This document shows, piece by piece, positions 1-8,816 of a DNA stretch of 64,000 nt. Origin of the DNA: Pueribacillus sp041725775 (GTDB taxonomy: Bacteria; Bacillota; Bacilli; Bacillales; UBA6769); the NCBI RefSeq assembly GCF_041725775.1, contig NZ_JBEUEL010000004.1:70390-134389 (forward strand). The letters are read 5' to 3'. Each line of letters begins with the position of its first letter. Position 1 is the stretch's first letter. The translations under genes were made by a program, and so were the position numbers. The notes under the pieces were generated by a model that did not search any database, had not been told where the DNA came from, and saw only the letters and a list, made by a program, of their open reading frames with translations.

Positions 1-1001
1 CTTGATTATATGAATGATGAGTATACTTGGCTAGTCGACATAGACTTAGAGCGTTTCTTTGACACCGTCCATCACGACAAACTCATGAGAATCATCTCCT
101 ACACGTTTAAAGATGGGGATGTAATTTTCTTAATCCGAAAATACCTCGTCAGCGTTGTGATGGTTAACGGTCAATATCGAGCTACACCCGTGGGCACCCC
201 ACAAGGTGGCACCCTAAGTCCACTCTAAGCAACATCATGTTGAACGAATTGGACAAAGAATTGGAAGCCAGAGGACTACGCTTCGTTAGATATGCAGACG
301 ACAACCTAATTTTCGTCAGAAGTGGAAAAACGGCAAACCGAGTCATGACCTCCATTACCAAGTTTATCGAAAAGAAGCTAGGACTTAAAGTCTATGTGGA
401 GAAAAGTCGAATCTCCCGTCCTAGCCAAACTAAGTTTTTAGACTTTAGTTTCTACTTTGACTCAAACAAAAAGCAGTTTCAACCGAGACCGTGTAAAACA
501 TCCGTTCAGAAATTCCAACGGAAACTCCGTCAGATCACAAAACGGAATTTAAGTATTTCTCTAGACGCAAGAATCATGAAGCTGAAACAAGTTATCGTTG
601 GAAGGGTGAACTACTTTAAGATAGCGTATATGAAGAGTGTACTTCAAGCCATAGACGCAAAACTTCGATTTAGAGAACGCGTGATCATTTGGAAACAATG
701 GAAGAACAACAAAAAGAGAATCAACGTACTTGTCGAAGAAGCAAAAGGCTTAATTTACTCCCGAAGAGGCTATCGTTTCATTGGACTATCGAAAGTCGTC
801 CAAAGAAGCCTTATCAAACATACGCTTAAGGCAAAGGAGAATTCACTTTGCCCTATATTATTATCTAAAAGTCCACACTGCAATATAAACCGTCGTATAC
901 GGAACCGCACGTACGGTAGTGTGAGAGGAAAGTTAATCAACTTTCCCTGCTGTTCGATTCCAGAAAAGTCTGTCGATTCGCACCAGAAATTTCATGTGTG
1001 A
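1..1001 (+). pseudogene. Group II intron reverse transcriptase/maturase, 5'-truncated by window edge and frameshifted
   Basis: Intron-encoded protein of the LtrA type (reverse transcriptase plus maturase). The part from 10 carries an RT palm segment beginning VDIDLERFFDTVHHDKL and ends in the conserved GTPQGGTLSPL block. A stop then interrupts at about 226-228. From 237 the next frame resumes with SNIMLNELDKELE-type sequence, the catalytic RYADDNLIF motif and the basic maturase (X) region. Deletion of a single base in CTCTAAGC (expected CTCTTAAGC) explains the shift, so the enzyme is probably inactive unless recoded. The second frame has no stop before the intron's 3' RNA domains, so its true C-terminus is uncertain. 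The start lies outside the window. Confidence 0.85.
885..959 (+). ncRNA. Group II intron domains V-VI and 3' end
   Basis: Downstream of the reverse transcriptase the segment CGTATACGGAACCGCACG continues into GTACGGTAGTGTGAGAGG. This resembles the domain V hairpin and linker of Bacillus group II introns. A second hairpin follows (GAAAGTT/AACTTTC, about 927-945) and then CTGCTGTTCGATT, which resembles the usual intron terminus. I therefore place the intron's 3' end near 958-959, about 115 bases before icd. Domain assignment is by eye, not by a covariance model. Confidence 0.6.
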
Positions 1002-1024
1002 TGAAAGAAATAAAACGGCGCTTA

Positions 1025-1033
1025 TGTTATAAT
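1025..1033 (+). promoter_or_regulatory. Extended -10 promoter element upstream of icd
   Basis: TGTTATAAT is a perfect -10 hexamer with the TGn extension. It lies about 40 bases before the icd start and downstream of the intron 3' end. No good -35 is visible at the expected spacing, which is common for extended -10 promoters. It would let icd-mdh be transcribed independently of whatever lies beyond the intron. Confidence 0.5.
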
Positions 1034-1074
1034 ACAAGTTGTGTGCATAAAATACATGAGGAGGTTTTTTCTCG

Positions 1075-2346
1075 ATGGCAAATGGTGAAAAAATTACAGT
1101 ACAAAATGGGAATTTAAACGTCCCGAATAACCCAATCATTCCTTTTATTGAAGGAGATGGGATTGGCCCGGACATTTGGGCTGCCGCTTCGCGTGTACTT
1201 GATGCAGCTGTCGAAAAAGCTTACAACGGTGAAAAGAAAATTGTTTGGAAAGAAGTGCTTGCTGGTGAGAAAGCACAAAAACAAACAGGTTCATGGCTTC
1301 CGGATGAGACTTTAGACACAATTCGCGAATACATAATTGCGATCAAAGGACCGCTTACGACACCAATTGGTGGGGGCTTTCGCTCGCTTAACGTTGCGTT
1401 AAGACAAGAACTCGATTTATTTGCCTGTGTTCGTCCTGTACGTTGGTTTCAAGGTGTTCCATCACCAATCAAACGTCCAGAACTGTGTGACATGGTCATT
1501 TTCCGTGAAAATACAGAAGACATTTACGCAGGAATTGAATACCAAGAAGGTACAGATGAAGTTAAAAAGCTGATTGACTTTTTACAAAACGAAATGGGTG
1601 CTGATAAAATTCGTTTCCCAGAGTCATCTGGTATTGGCATTAAGCCGATTTCTGAAGAAGGAACGAAACGTCTCGTAAGATCAGCGATCCAATATGCACT
1701 TACGGAAGGGCGTAAAAACGTAACACTCGTTCATAAAGGAAACATAATGAAATTTACTGAAGGTGCGTTCAAAAATTGGGGCTACGAAGTAGCAGAAGAA
1801 GAGTTCGGTGATAAAGTGTTCACTTGGGCTGAATATGATCGCATCGTTGAAAAAGACGGTAAAGATGCTGCGAACAAAGCGCAAGCTGATGCCGAAGCTG
1901 CTGGGAAAATTATCGTAAAAGACGCAATTGCAGACATCTTTTTACAACAAATTTTAACACGCCCTGCAGAATTTGATGTTGTGGCGACAATGAATTTAAA
2001 TGGTGATTACATTTCTGATGCTCTTGCAGCGCAGGTCGGTGGCATTGGCATCGCACCTGGTGCAAATATTAATTATGAGACTGGTCACGCTATTTTCGAA
2101 GCAACACACGGAACTGCACCGAAATATGCGGGCTTAGACAAAGTGAATCCATCGTCAGTTATTTTATCTGGTGTGCTAATGCTAGAACATTTAGGCTGGC
2201 GTGAAGCAGCAAACCTTGTGATTACTGCAATTGAAAAAACAATCTCAAGCAAAGTAGTAACGTATGACTTCGCTCGTCTAATGGAAGGTGCAACAGAAGT
2301 GAAAACTTCAGAGTTCGGTGATGCTTTAATCAATAACATGGAGTAA
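1075..2346 (+). CDS. icd: Isocitrate dehydrogenase (NADP+)
   Basis: TCA-cycle enzyme that oxidatively decarboxylates isocitrate to 2-oxoglutarate with NADP+. The 423-residue length fits the bacterial Icd family. The active-site segment GGGFRSLNVALRQELDL places the substrate-binding (and, in enterics, phosphorylatable) serine at residue 104, and FRENTEDIYAGIEY follows near 145. The start is ATG after GAGGAGG. It is followed 16 bases later by mdh, the usual Bacillus citZ-icd-mdh order. The citrate synthase gene is not visible because a group II intron fills the upstream space; whether citZ lies beyond it cannot be seen. Confidence 0.97.
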   Translation: MANGEKITVQNGNLNVPNNPIIPFIEGDGIGPDIWAAASRVLDAAVEKAYNGEKKIVWKEVLAGEKAQKQTGSWLPDETLDTIREYIIAIKGPLTTPIGGGFRSLNVALRQELDLFACVRPVRWFQGVPSPIKRPELCDMVIFRENTEDIYAGIEYQEGTDEVKKLIDFLQNEMGADKIRFPESSGIGIKPISEEGTKRLVRSAIQYALTEGRKNVTLVHKGNIMKFTEGAFKNWGYEVAEEEFGDKVFTWAEYDRIVEKDGKDAANKAQADAEAAGKIIVKDAIADIFLQQILTRPAEFDVVATMNLNGDYISDALAAQVGGIGIAPGANINYETGHAIFEATHGTAPKYAGLDKVNPSSVILSGVLMLEHLGWREAANLVITAIEKTISSKVVTYDFARLMEGATEVKTSEFGDALINNME

Positions 2347-2362
2347 GGAAGGAGAACGAACG

Positions 2363-3301
2363 GTGGGGATTAAACGTAAGAAAGTTTCAGTCATCGGAAG
2401 TGGTTTCACTGGTTCAACGACAGCACTCATGCTTGCGCAAAAAGAGCTTTGTGACGTTGTTCTAGTTGACATTCCACAAAATGAAAATCCGACGAAGGGA
2501 AAAGCGTTGGATATGCTTCAAGCAAGCCCTGTCCAAGGTTTCGACTGCAACATCATCGGGACAGCAGATTATAAAGATACTGCAGATTCCGATATCGTTA
2601 TTATTACAGCAGGTGTTGCTCGTAAGCCTGGTATGAGCCGTGACGATTTAGTTAACACAAATGCACGTATTATGAAGTCGGTCGTGAAAGAAGTTGTGGA
2701 TTATTCACCGAATACGATTATTATTGTATTGACAAATCCAGTTGATGCTATGACGTATACTGCATTTAAAGAATCTGGATTTCCGAAAGAGCGTGTCATC
2801 GGACAATCAGGTATTCTCGATACGGCACGTTTTCGTGCATTCATTGCTCAAGAGTTAAACCTGTCAATTAAAGATGTTACTGGATTCGTTCTCGGAGGAC
2901 ATGGAGACGATATGGTGCCGCTCGTACGCTACTCTTACGCAGGTGGAATTCCGTTAGAAAAATGGATAAGCGCTGAGCGTTTAGAAGAAATTGTACAACG
3001 GACGCGCACAGGCGGTGGTGAAATTGTTAACTTGCTTGGAAACGGCAGTGCGTACTACGCTCCTGCTGCGTCACTTGTAGAAATGGCTGAAACGATATTA
3101 AAAGACCAAAGACGTGTCCTACCTGTTATTGCTTACTTAGAAGGTGAATACGGTTATAACGGTATTTACCTTGGTGTCCCGACCATTTTAGGTGGTAACG
3201 GAATTGAAAGAGTCATCGAATTAGACTTAACAAATGAAGAAAAAGCACAGCTTGATAAGTCTGCAGATTCTGTGCGAAAAGTAATGGATGTTTTAAAATA
3301 A
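2363..3301 (+). CDS. mdh: Malate dehydrogenase (NAD+)
   Basis: Oxidises malate to oxaloacetate in the TCA cycle; the LDH-like Bacillus type of 312 residues. The N-terminal Rossmann motif GSGFTGS is at residues 12-18, and the catalytic histidine lies in GGHGDDMVPL near residue 180. The start is GTG at 2363, preceded by AAGGAGA at good spacing, and it is likely cotranscribed with icd. A strong terminator follows immediately. In B. subtilis phoPR comes between mdh and polA, but here that space holds only a repeat element. Confidence 0.97.
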   Translation: MGIKRKKVSVIGSGFTGSTTALMLAQKELCDVVLVDIPQNENPTKGKALDMLQASPVQGFDCNIIGTADYKDTADSDIVIITAGVARKPGMSRDDLVNTNARIMKSVVKEVVDYSPNTIIIVLTNPVDAMTYTAFKESGFPKERVIGQSGILDTARFRAFIAQELNLSIKDVTGFVLGGHGDDMVPLVRYSYAGGIPLEKWISAERLEEIVQRTRTGGGEIVNLLGNGSAYYAPAASLVEMAETILKDQRRVLPVIAYLEGEYGYNGIYLGVPTILGGNGIERVIELDLTNEEKAQLDKSADSVRKVMDVLK

Positions 3302-3310
3302 TGAAGATGA

Positions 3311-3350
3311 AGAAGAGATTCGAGATTCGTATTCGAATCTCTTCTTTTTT
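3311..3350 (+). terminator. Rho-independent terminator of icd-mdh
   Basis: A 13-bp perfect stem (AGAAGAGATTCGA paired with TCGAATCTCTTCT) with a 9-base loop is followed by TTTTT. It begins 10 bases after the mdh stop. Confidence 0.9.
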
Positions 3351-3382
3351 AAAGCTGTTTTCTGTGGTTCTGAAACATTATT

Positions 3383-3720
3383 GATAAACTGCGACGCACA
3401 GGATGTGCTAGTGCAAATTTTTACGGTGGGACGAGTAATCGCAGTCCCAGACGTTGCCACAGGACTTAAACAATGCTCCCTCGAGTATGCTGTGCTGAGA
3501 GTAAACCCAGAACAATACATCTCTGAGTAAACATTGGGAGTCTCGAACGTGGCGTTCTTGGTTTGCGTACCATAAGTACTGCTTTGGAAATACACTTCGC
3601 TTTCCTACAGAGGCCTTCGTGTATTTCCTCCGCTTCAAACTACTGATGTATTTACAGTAATAACACTAGAAGGTTAACAGAGCAAAACAAGTGCATAGCT
3701 TCAACTAACGTAGTTTCTTT
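3383..3720 (-). repeat. Structured intergenic repeat, copy A (inverted relative to copy C)
   Basis: On the minus strand this 338-base block matches 15862-16199 at all but two positions by eye, both near its outer edge. It reads through to similar but more diverged flanks on both sides. It contains a 10-bp inverted repeat (GGAAATACAC/GTGTATTTCC) and several smaller hairpins. Open frames of 76 and about 100 codons on the minus strand have no recognisable domain, no clear ribosome binding site, and are not kept in the diverged copies. I therefore treat it as non-coding. It fills most of the space between mdh and polA. Confidence 0.9.
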
Positions 3721-3778
3721 TAACTTCTTAAGAAATGCAAAAAACTTTAAGAGAAGCGTAATTTTTAATAACTGTATT

Positions 3779-3807
3779 TTCAATTGATTGTCATGACATG
3801 GTAAAAT
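3779..3807 (+). promoter_or_regulatory. Candidate promoter of polA
   Basis: TTCAAT at 3779-3784 and TAAAAT at 3802-3807 are separated by 17 bases. They lie about 50 bases before the polA start and downstream of repeat copy A. The -35 is only a moderate match. Confidence 0.4.
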
Positions 3808-3856
3808 GACTTAAGGAAAGTACGGTTTTCTATTTATGTTGTAGGAGGTTGTGTCT

Positions 3857-6487
3857 TTGAAAAATAAATTGGTGCTGATCGATGGTAACAGCATCTTATA
3901 CCGCGCATTTTTTGCATTGCCGCTTTTAACGAATTCAAAAGGTGTGTATACGAATGCTGTATACGGGTTTGCACAAATGCTCCTCAAAGTAGTTGATGAA
4001 GAAAATCCATCACATATTTTAGTTGCATTTGATGCAAGTAGCAAAACATTTCGACATGAAAAGTACGAAGATTATAAAGGAGGTAGACAAAAGACTCCGC
4101 CTGAACTGTCTGAACAAATTCCTTATGTTCACGAACTGCTTGATGCTTTTAAAATTCCGAGATATGAACTTGAACTATATGAAGCAGATGATATTATTGG
4201 AACTCTTTCTAAACAAGCCGAAGAAGGCGGTTGGGAAGTGAAAATCATTTCAGGAGATAAAGATCTTCTTCAACTAGTAAGCGATCACGTTACTCTCCAC
4301 TTTACAAGAAGAGGAATTTCAGAAATTGACGCTTATGATCCGAAAGCTGTAGAGGAGGAATATGGAATTAATACGTCCCAACTCATTGATATGATGGGAC
4401 TGATGGGGGATCCATCTGACAATATTCCCGGAATTCCTGGTGTTGGTGAAAAAACAGCAATCAAATTATTAAAACAATTTGGTACACTAGAAAACGTCAT
4501 GAATTCGCTCGATGAAGTTTCTGGGAAAAAGCTAAAAGAGAATTTAGAAACTCACCGTGACTTAGCTTTTATTAGTAAAGAGCTCGTTACGATTGATCGA
4601 GATAGTCCAATAGAAATTTCACTTCAAGACATTACGTTCCAAGAACGTGATCATGAAGCAATTGTACGTCTTTTTTCAGATTTAGAATTTAAAACGCTCC
4701 TTAAGCGATTTGATCATCAGAATGAAGATACGGAGCCATTTGAAGAAGACGTGGCATTTACAACGGTACGTAACATTACCGATGACATCCTCGTTGATGA
4801 AACAGCGCTCATCGTAGAAGTTGTTAATGATAATTATCATGACGCCGATATTTTAGGGATTGCGCTCGTTAATAAAACAGGAAATTATTTTATTTCTACG
4901 ACTGATGCTTTCGCATCTTCTACATTTGTAAATTGGCTTGAAGATGAATCTAAGCAAAAATGGACATTTGATGCTAAACGTGCTGAAGTTGCGTTAGGCT
5001 GGAAAGGAATAAGGCTGAGAGGTCTAACATTTGATGTCTTAATTGCTGCATATTTATTGAACACTATTGAAGGGCGCCATGATATTGCTGAAGTGGCAAA
5101 TAGAGAAAACCTTCATTTCGTTCAATCCGATGAACAGGTGTATGGCAAAGGTGCAAAACGCAAAGTACCAAAACAGGCGATCGTCGCTGAACATCTCGTG
5201 CGCAAAGCGAAAGCAGTGTACGAATTAAATTCGATTTTAAGCGAAAAATTAACTGAAAATGAACAGACTGAGTTACTTCATGAACTTGAAATGCCACTTT
5301 CTCACGTATTAGCGAAAATGGAGTTGCGAGGCATTCGCGTAAATGGCGAACGGTTAAAAGAGATGGGTGGCGAACTCGAGAAACGCTTATCTTCAATTGA
5401 ACAGGAAGTGTACAAGCTTGCGGGTGTTGAATTTAATTTAAATTCACCGAAGCAATTAGGCGAAGTGTTGTTCGAAAAATTGAACTTGCCCGTCATTAAA
5501 AAAACGAAAACAGGCTATTCTACTTCTGCTGACGTATTAGAAAAATTAGAAAGCCAGCATGAAATCATTCCATATATTTTAATGTACCGCCAGCTTGGAA
5601 AGCTCTATTCAACATATATTGAAGGTTTGCTCAAAGTGATTAATGAGCAGACGGGAAAAATTCATACGAGCTTTAACCAAGTGCTGACACAAACAGGTCG
5701 TCTTAGTTCGACGGAACCAAACTTACAAAATATCCCGATTCGGCTTGAAGAGGGTCGAAAAATTCGTGAAGCTTTTGTTCCGTCTCAACCTGATTGGGTT
5801 ATTTTTGCTGCCGATTACTCGCAAATTGAACTACGCGTTCTTGCGCATATTGCGAAAGACGAAAAGCTTATTCAAGCGTTTAAAGACAATATGGATATTC
5901 ATACAAAAACAGCAATGGACGTCTTTCATGTTCATGCAGATGAAGTTACTGCACTTATGAGACGTCATGCTAAAGCTGTTAACTTTGGGATCATTTATGG
6001 TATTAGTGATTACGGATTATCCCAAAGTTTAGGAATTACTCGAAAAGAAGCTGGGGAATTTATTGAACGTTACTTACAAAGTTATCCTGGTGTTAAACAA
6101 TACATGGATGAAATCGTGAAAAAGGCGAAACAAGATGGCTATGTTTCAACATTGCTGCATAGAAGACGTTACTTACCAAACATTAAAAGCCGAAACTTTA
6201 ATTTGCGCAGCTTTGCAGAACGAACGGCGATGAATACGCCGATTCAAGGGAGTGCGGCTGACATCATAAAGAAAGCAATGATTGAAATGGAACAGCGTCT
6301 TCAAGAGGAAAAGCTAAAAACGAACATGCTTATACAAGTTCATGATGAACTCATTTTTGAAGCACCGAAAGATGAAATTGAAACACTTAAAATCATTGTT
6401 CCAGAAGTGATGGAAAACACAATAGCATTAGAAGTCCCCCTCAAAGTTGATTATTCTTACGGTCCAACTTGGTATGATGCGAAATAA
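3857..6487 (+). CDS. polA: DNA polymerase I
   Basis: Replication and repair polymerase of 876 residues. In order: an N-terminal 5'-nuclease domain (GVGEKTAIKLL helix-hairpin-helix near residue 197), a degenerate 3'-5' exonuclease domain, and a family A polymerase domain with motif A (ADYSQIELR, near 651), motif B (RRHAKAVNFGIIYG, near 704) and motif C (VHDELIFE, near 829). The exonuclease region has VEV where the metal-binding DTE is expected, so proofreading is probably absent, as in other Bacillus PolI. I prefer the TTG at 3857, 8 bases after TAGGAGG, over the GTG at 3851, which is too close to it. mutM follows 14 bases later. Confidence 0.97.
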   Translation: MKNKLVLIDGNSILYRAFFALPLLTNSKGVYTNAVYGFAQMLLKVVDEENPSHILVAFDASSKTFRHEKYEDYKGGRQKTPPELSEQIPYVHELLDAFKIPRYELELYEADDIIGTLSKQAEEGGWEVKIISGDKDLLQLVSDHVTLHFTRRGISEIDAYDPKAVEEEYGINTSQLIDMMGLMGDPSDNIPGIPGVGEKTAIKLLKQFGTLENVMNSLDEVSGKKLKENLETHRDLAFISKELVTIDRDSPIEISLQDITFQERDHEAIVRLFSDLEFKTLLKRFDHQNEDTEPFEEDVAFTTVRNITDDILVDETALIVEVVNDNYHDADILGIALVNKTGNYFISTTDAFASSTFVNWLEDESKQKWTFDAKRAEVALGWKGIRLRGLTFDVLIAAYLLNTIEGRHDIAEVANRENLHFVQSDEQVYGKGAKRKVPKQAIVAEHLVRKAKAVYELNSILSEKLTENEQTELLHELEMPLSHVLAKMELRGIRVNGERLKEMGGELEKRLSSIEQEVYKLAGVEFNLNSPKQLGEVLFEKLNLPVIKKTKTGYSTSADVLEKLESQHEIIPYILMYRQLGKLYSTYIEGLLKVINEQTGKIHTSFNQVLTQTGRLSSTEPNLQNIPIRLEEGRKIREAFVPSQPDWVIFAADYSQIELRVLAHIAKDEKLIQAFKDNMDIHTKTAMDVFHVHADEVTALMRRHAKAVNFGIIYGISDYGLSQSLGITRKEAGEFIERYLQSYPGVKQYMDEIVKKAKQDGYVSTLLHRRRYLPNIKSRNFNLRSFAERTAMNTPIQGSAADIIKKAMIEMEQRLQEEKLKTNMLIQVHDELIFEAPKDEIETLKIIVPEVMENTIALEVPLKVDYSYGPTWYDAK

Positions 6488-6501
6488 GGGGAGAGAAGGA
6501 A

Positions 6502-7326
6502 ATGCCAGAATTACCAGAGGTAGAGACAATTAAACGAACACTTCAACGTCTTGTTATCGGAAAAACGATTCAAGATGTCACCATATTATGGGGAAACATT
6601 ATAAAACAACCTGCTGATGGAATGGAATTTAAAATTAAATGTCAAGGCCAAACGATTCACGATATTGACCGAAGGGGAAAATTTTTAAAATTTATTTTGG
6701 ATGAGGATGTTCTTGTTTCACATTTGCGGATGGAAGGTCGTTATATGTTGCAACAATCGAATGAACCTTATGAAAAACATACACATGTTATTTTTTCATT
6801 TACGGATAATACAGAATTACGATATATGGACGTAAGGAAGTTTGGTACGATGCATTTGCTTCCAAAAGGCGAAGAGGAACAGCGCGAACCGTTAGTAAAA
6901 CTTGGAGTTGAACCGTTTTCAAACGAATTTACCCCAGACGTCCTTCAGAAAGCATTTCAAAGAACAAATAGAAGTATTAAAGCAGTCTTGCTCGATCAAT
7001 CAATTGTCGTTGGTTTAGGCAATATTTATGTCGATGAAGCGTTATTTCGTGCTCAAATTCATCCGACACAAAAAGCGAATAAATTACCGGAAAAATCACT
7101 TGAAACGTTACATGCTGAAATTATCGAAACATTAAAAGAAGCCGTTGACAAAGGCGGAAGCACCGTTCGTTCATATGTAAATAGCCAAGGTGATATGGGC
7201 ATGTTCCAACTGAATCATTTTGTTTACGGGAAAAAAGGCGAACCATGTCGAAAATGCGGAACCGAAATTGAAAAAACGGTCGTAGCTCAGCGCGGGACTC
7301 ATTATTGCCCAAAATGTCAAAAATAG
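6502..7326 (+). CDS. mutM: Formamidopyrimidine-DNA glycosylase (Fpg)
   Basis: Base-excision repair enzyme that removes oxidised purines such as 8-oxoguanine and nicks the abasic site. The 274 residues begin MPELPEVET, which supplies the catalytic proline and glutamate. The C-terminal zinc finger CRKCG...CPKC spans about residues 249-271. The start is ATG after GGGGAGAGAAGG. The gene is tightly linked to polA, as in other Bacillaceae, so the two repair functions are probably cotranscribed. Confidence 0.97.
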   Translation: MPELPEVETIKRTLQRLVIGKTIQDVTILWGNIIKQPADGMEFKIKCQGQTIHDIDRRGKFLKFILDEDVLVSHLRMEGRYMLQQSNEPYEKHTHVIFSFTDNTELRYMDVRKFGTMHLLPKGEEEQREPLVKLGVEPFSNEFTPDVLQKAFQRTNRSIKAVLLDQSIVVGLGNIYVDEALFRAQIHPTQKANKLPEKSLETLHAEIIETLKEAVDKGGSTVRSYVNSQGDMGMFQLNHFVYGKKGEPCRKCGTEIEKTVVAQRGTHYCPKCQK

Positions 7327-7422
7327 CTTAACCGCTACGTACGTCAAACTAGCTCCTCCCATATACTATGTTAGCTTCGAAAAAGTATAGCTCATTCGAA
7401 ATCGGAGGGAGGAGAAGAAATT

Positions 7423-8061
7423 GTGGCAGAATCGTTCGCATTATTACTTTTAGCTTTTGCGGTTAGTGTTGATGGATTTAGCGTTGGATTTACGTATGGA
7501 CTTCGTAAGTTAAAGCTACCGTACCGGTCGCTCGTTATTATTGCGACATGTTCAGCTGTTTTTTTCTTAGCTGCAATGGGTGTAGGTTCGATGATTGAAT
7601 CAGTTGTTTCCCCTATAGTTGCTGAAAAGCTTGGAGGAATCATTTTAATAGTCATTGGTTTTTGGATCGTATTTCAAAGCCAGAAAGCAAAGACAAAGGT
7701 GAACAATGGAAATAAAGACTATACGATCGTCCATTTCGAAATAAAATCATTAGGTATCGTTATTCAAGTGTTGGAAAAGCCGACAGTAGCGGACTTAGAT
7801 AAGTCTGGGACGATAACAGGCATTGAAGCGTTAATTCTTGGAATTGCTCTCTCATTAGACGCAATCGGAGCGGGCATTAGTGCTGCATTGCTCGGATATT
7901 CTCCTTTCTTTATGTCGCTTTCAGTTGCAATGATGAGTTCCATTTTTGTTTTAAGTGGTATGAAATTTGGTTTGCTTTTTTCAAAACTAAAATGGATCGA
8001 AAAGTTCTCTATTTTACCAGGATGCTTACTTATGTTAATCGGAGTTTTAAAACTTGCGTAA
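7423..8061 (+). CDS. ytaF: Sporulation membrane protein YtaF (MntP-like family)
   Basis: Integral membrane protein of 212 residues with about six hydrophobic segments, related to the putative manganese-efflux (MntP) family. YtaF is the sporulation-associated branch, and this position between mutM and coaE is its usual one. A hydrophilic insert (near residues 88-125) contains DLDKSGTITGIEALILG, a segment resembling the second half of the pseudo-duplicated fold. The start is GTG at 7423 after GGAGGGAGGAG. Its transported substrate, if any, cannot be read from the sequence. Confidence 0.85.
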   Translation: MAESFALLLLAFAVSVDGFSVGFTYGLRKLKLPYRSLVIIATCSAVFFLAAMGVGSMIESVVSPIVAEKLGGIILIVIGFWIVFQSQKAKTKVNNGNKDYTIVHFEIKSLGIVIQVLEKPTVADLDKSGTITGIEALILGIALSLDAIGAGISAALLGYSPFFMSLSVAMMSSIFVLSGMKFGLLFSKLKWIEKFSILPGCLLMLIGVLKLA

Positions 8062-8068
8062 CGCAGCG

Positions 8069-8100
8069 GGAGATCGGAGCGTATCCCGATTTCCCTTATT
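8069..8100 (+). terminator. Hairpin after ytaF
   Basis: GGGAGATCGG pairs with CCGATTTCCC (one G-U pair) around a 7-base loop and is followed by TTATTT. It is a plausible weak terminator between ytaF and coaE. Confidence 0.6.
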
Positions 8101-8144
8101 TACATAATGATGATAAACAAGCTTGTTGAATTGGAGGAGATACT

Positions 8145-8741
8145 ATGATTATCGGCTTAACAGGAAGCATTGCAACAGGAAAAAGTACGGTTGCTAAAAT
8201 GTTCAAAGATTTAGGTATTCCTGTCATTGACGCAGATAAAATTGCAAGAGAAGTTGTTGAGCCGGGAGAAGAAGCGTACGAACAGATCATTCAGCAGTTT
8301 GGAACAAACATTTTATTTTCGGACGGTACGTTAGATCGAAAAAAACTTGGTTCGATCGTTTTTCAAAATGAAGATAAGCGGGAAACGTTAAATCAAATTG
8401 TACACCCTGCGATTCAAAAAAAAATGGACGCTTATAAAAATAATTATTTACAACAAGGCTTCAAAACGATTGTCCTAGATATTCCACTTTTATTTGAAGG
8501 AAAACGTGATCGCAATGAATTTGATAAAATTTTGCTTGTTGCTGTCTCTGAAGATATTCAACTTGCGCGTTTACTCGAACGGGATAAAATGGGTGAAGAA
8601 GATGCAAGAAATCGAATCAACTCGCAAATGCCGATTAAAGAAAAAATTCCGCTCGCTGATGCAGTCATATACAATAATGGCACGCTCAATGAGACAAAAG
8701 AGCAATTATTAAGGATTTTAAACGATTGGGATGTAAATTAA
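8145..8741 (+). CDS. coaE: Dephospho-CoA kinase
   Basis: Catalyses the last step of coenzyme A synthesis, ATP-dependent phosphorylation of dephospho-CoA. The 198 residues contain the P-loop GSIATGKS at 7-14, the DADKIAREVVEPG substrate segment near 31, and a LID-type region rich in arginine after residue 140. The start is ATG after GGAGGAG. Its placement between ytaF and gapB matches the B. subtilis order. Confidence 0.96.
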   Translation: MIIGLTGSIATGKSTVAKMFKDLGIPVIDADKIAREVVEPGEEAYEQIIQQFGTNILFSDGTLDRKKLGSIVFQNEDKRETLNQIVHPAIQKKMDAYKNNYLQQGFKTIVLDIPLLFEGKRDRNEFDKILLVAVSEDIQLARLLERDKMGEEDARNRINSQMPIKEKIPLADAVIYNNGTLNETKEQLLRILNDWDVN

Positions 8742-8760
8742 TTGTTTCATTATGAATATT

Positions 8761-8796
8761 ATATGTTATACTATTAGTAAAATAAGTATAGCATAT
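8761..8796 (+). promoter_or_regulatory. Paired CcpN-type operator upstream of gapB
   Basis: Two 12-base arms, ATATGTTATACT (8761-8772) and AGTATAGCATAT (8785-8796), form an inverted repeat with a single mismatch and a 12-base spacer. Each arm, read in its own direction, fits TRTGHYATAYW, the CcpN consensus as I recall it. CcpN represses gapB and pckA during glycolytic growth in B. subtilis. The TATACT within the left arm may also serve as the -10, so binding would block the promoter. Confidence 0.75.
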
Positions 8797-8816
8797 ATCA
8801 CGGAAGGGGCATCTTA

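Noticed and set aside
3408..3638. 76-codon open frame on the minus strand, repeated exactly at 15944-16174
   Set aside because: Its duplication follows from the near-identical non-coding repeats. There is no clear start signal, no known domain, a second overlapping open frame, and no frame conservation in copies B and D.
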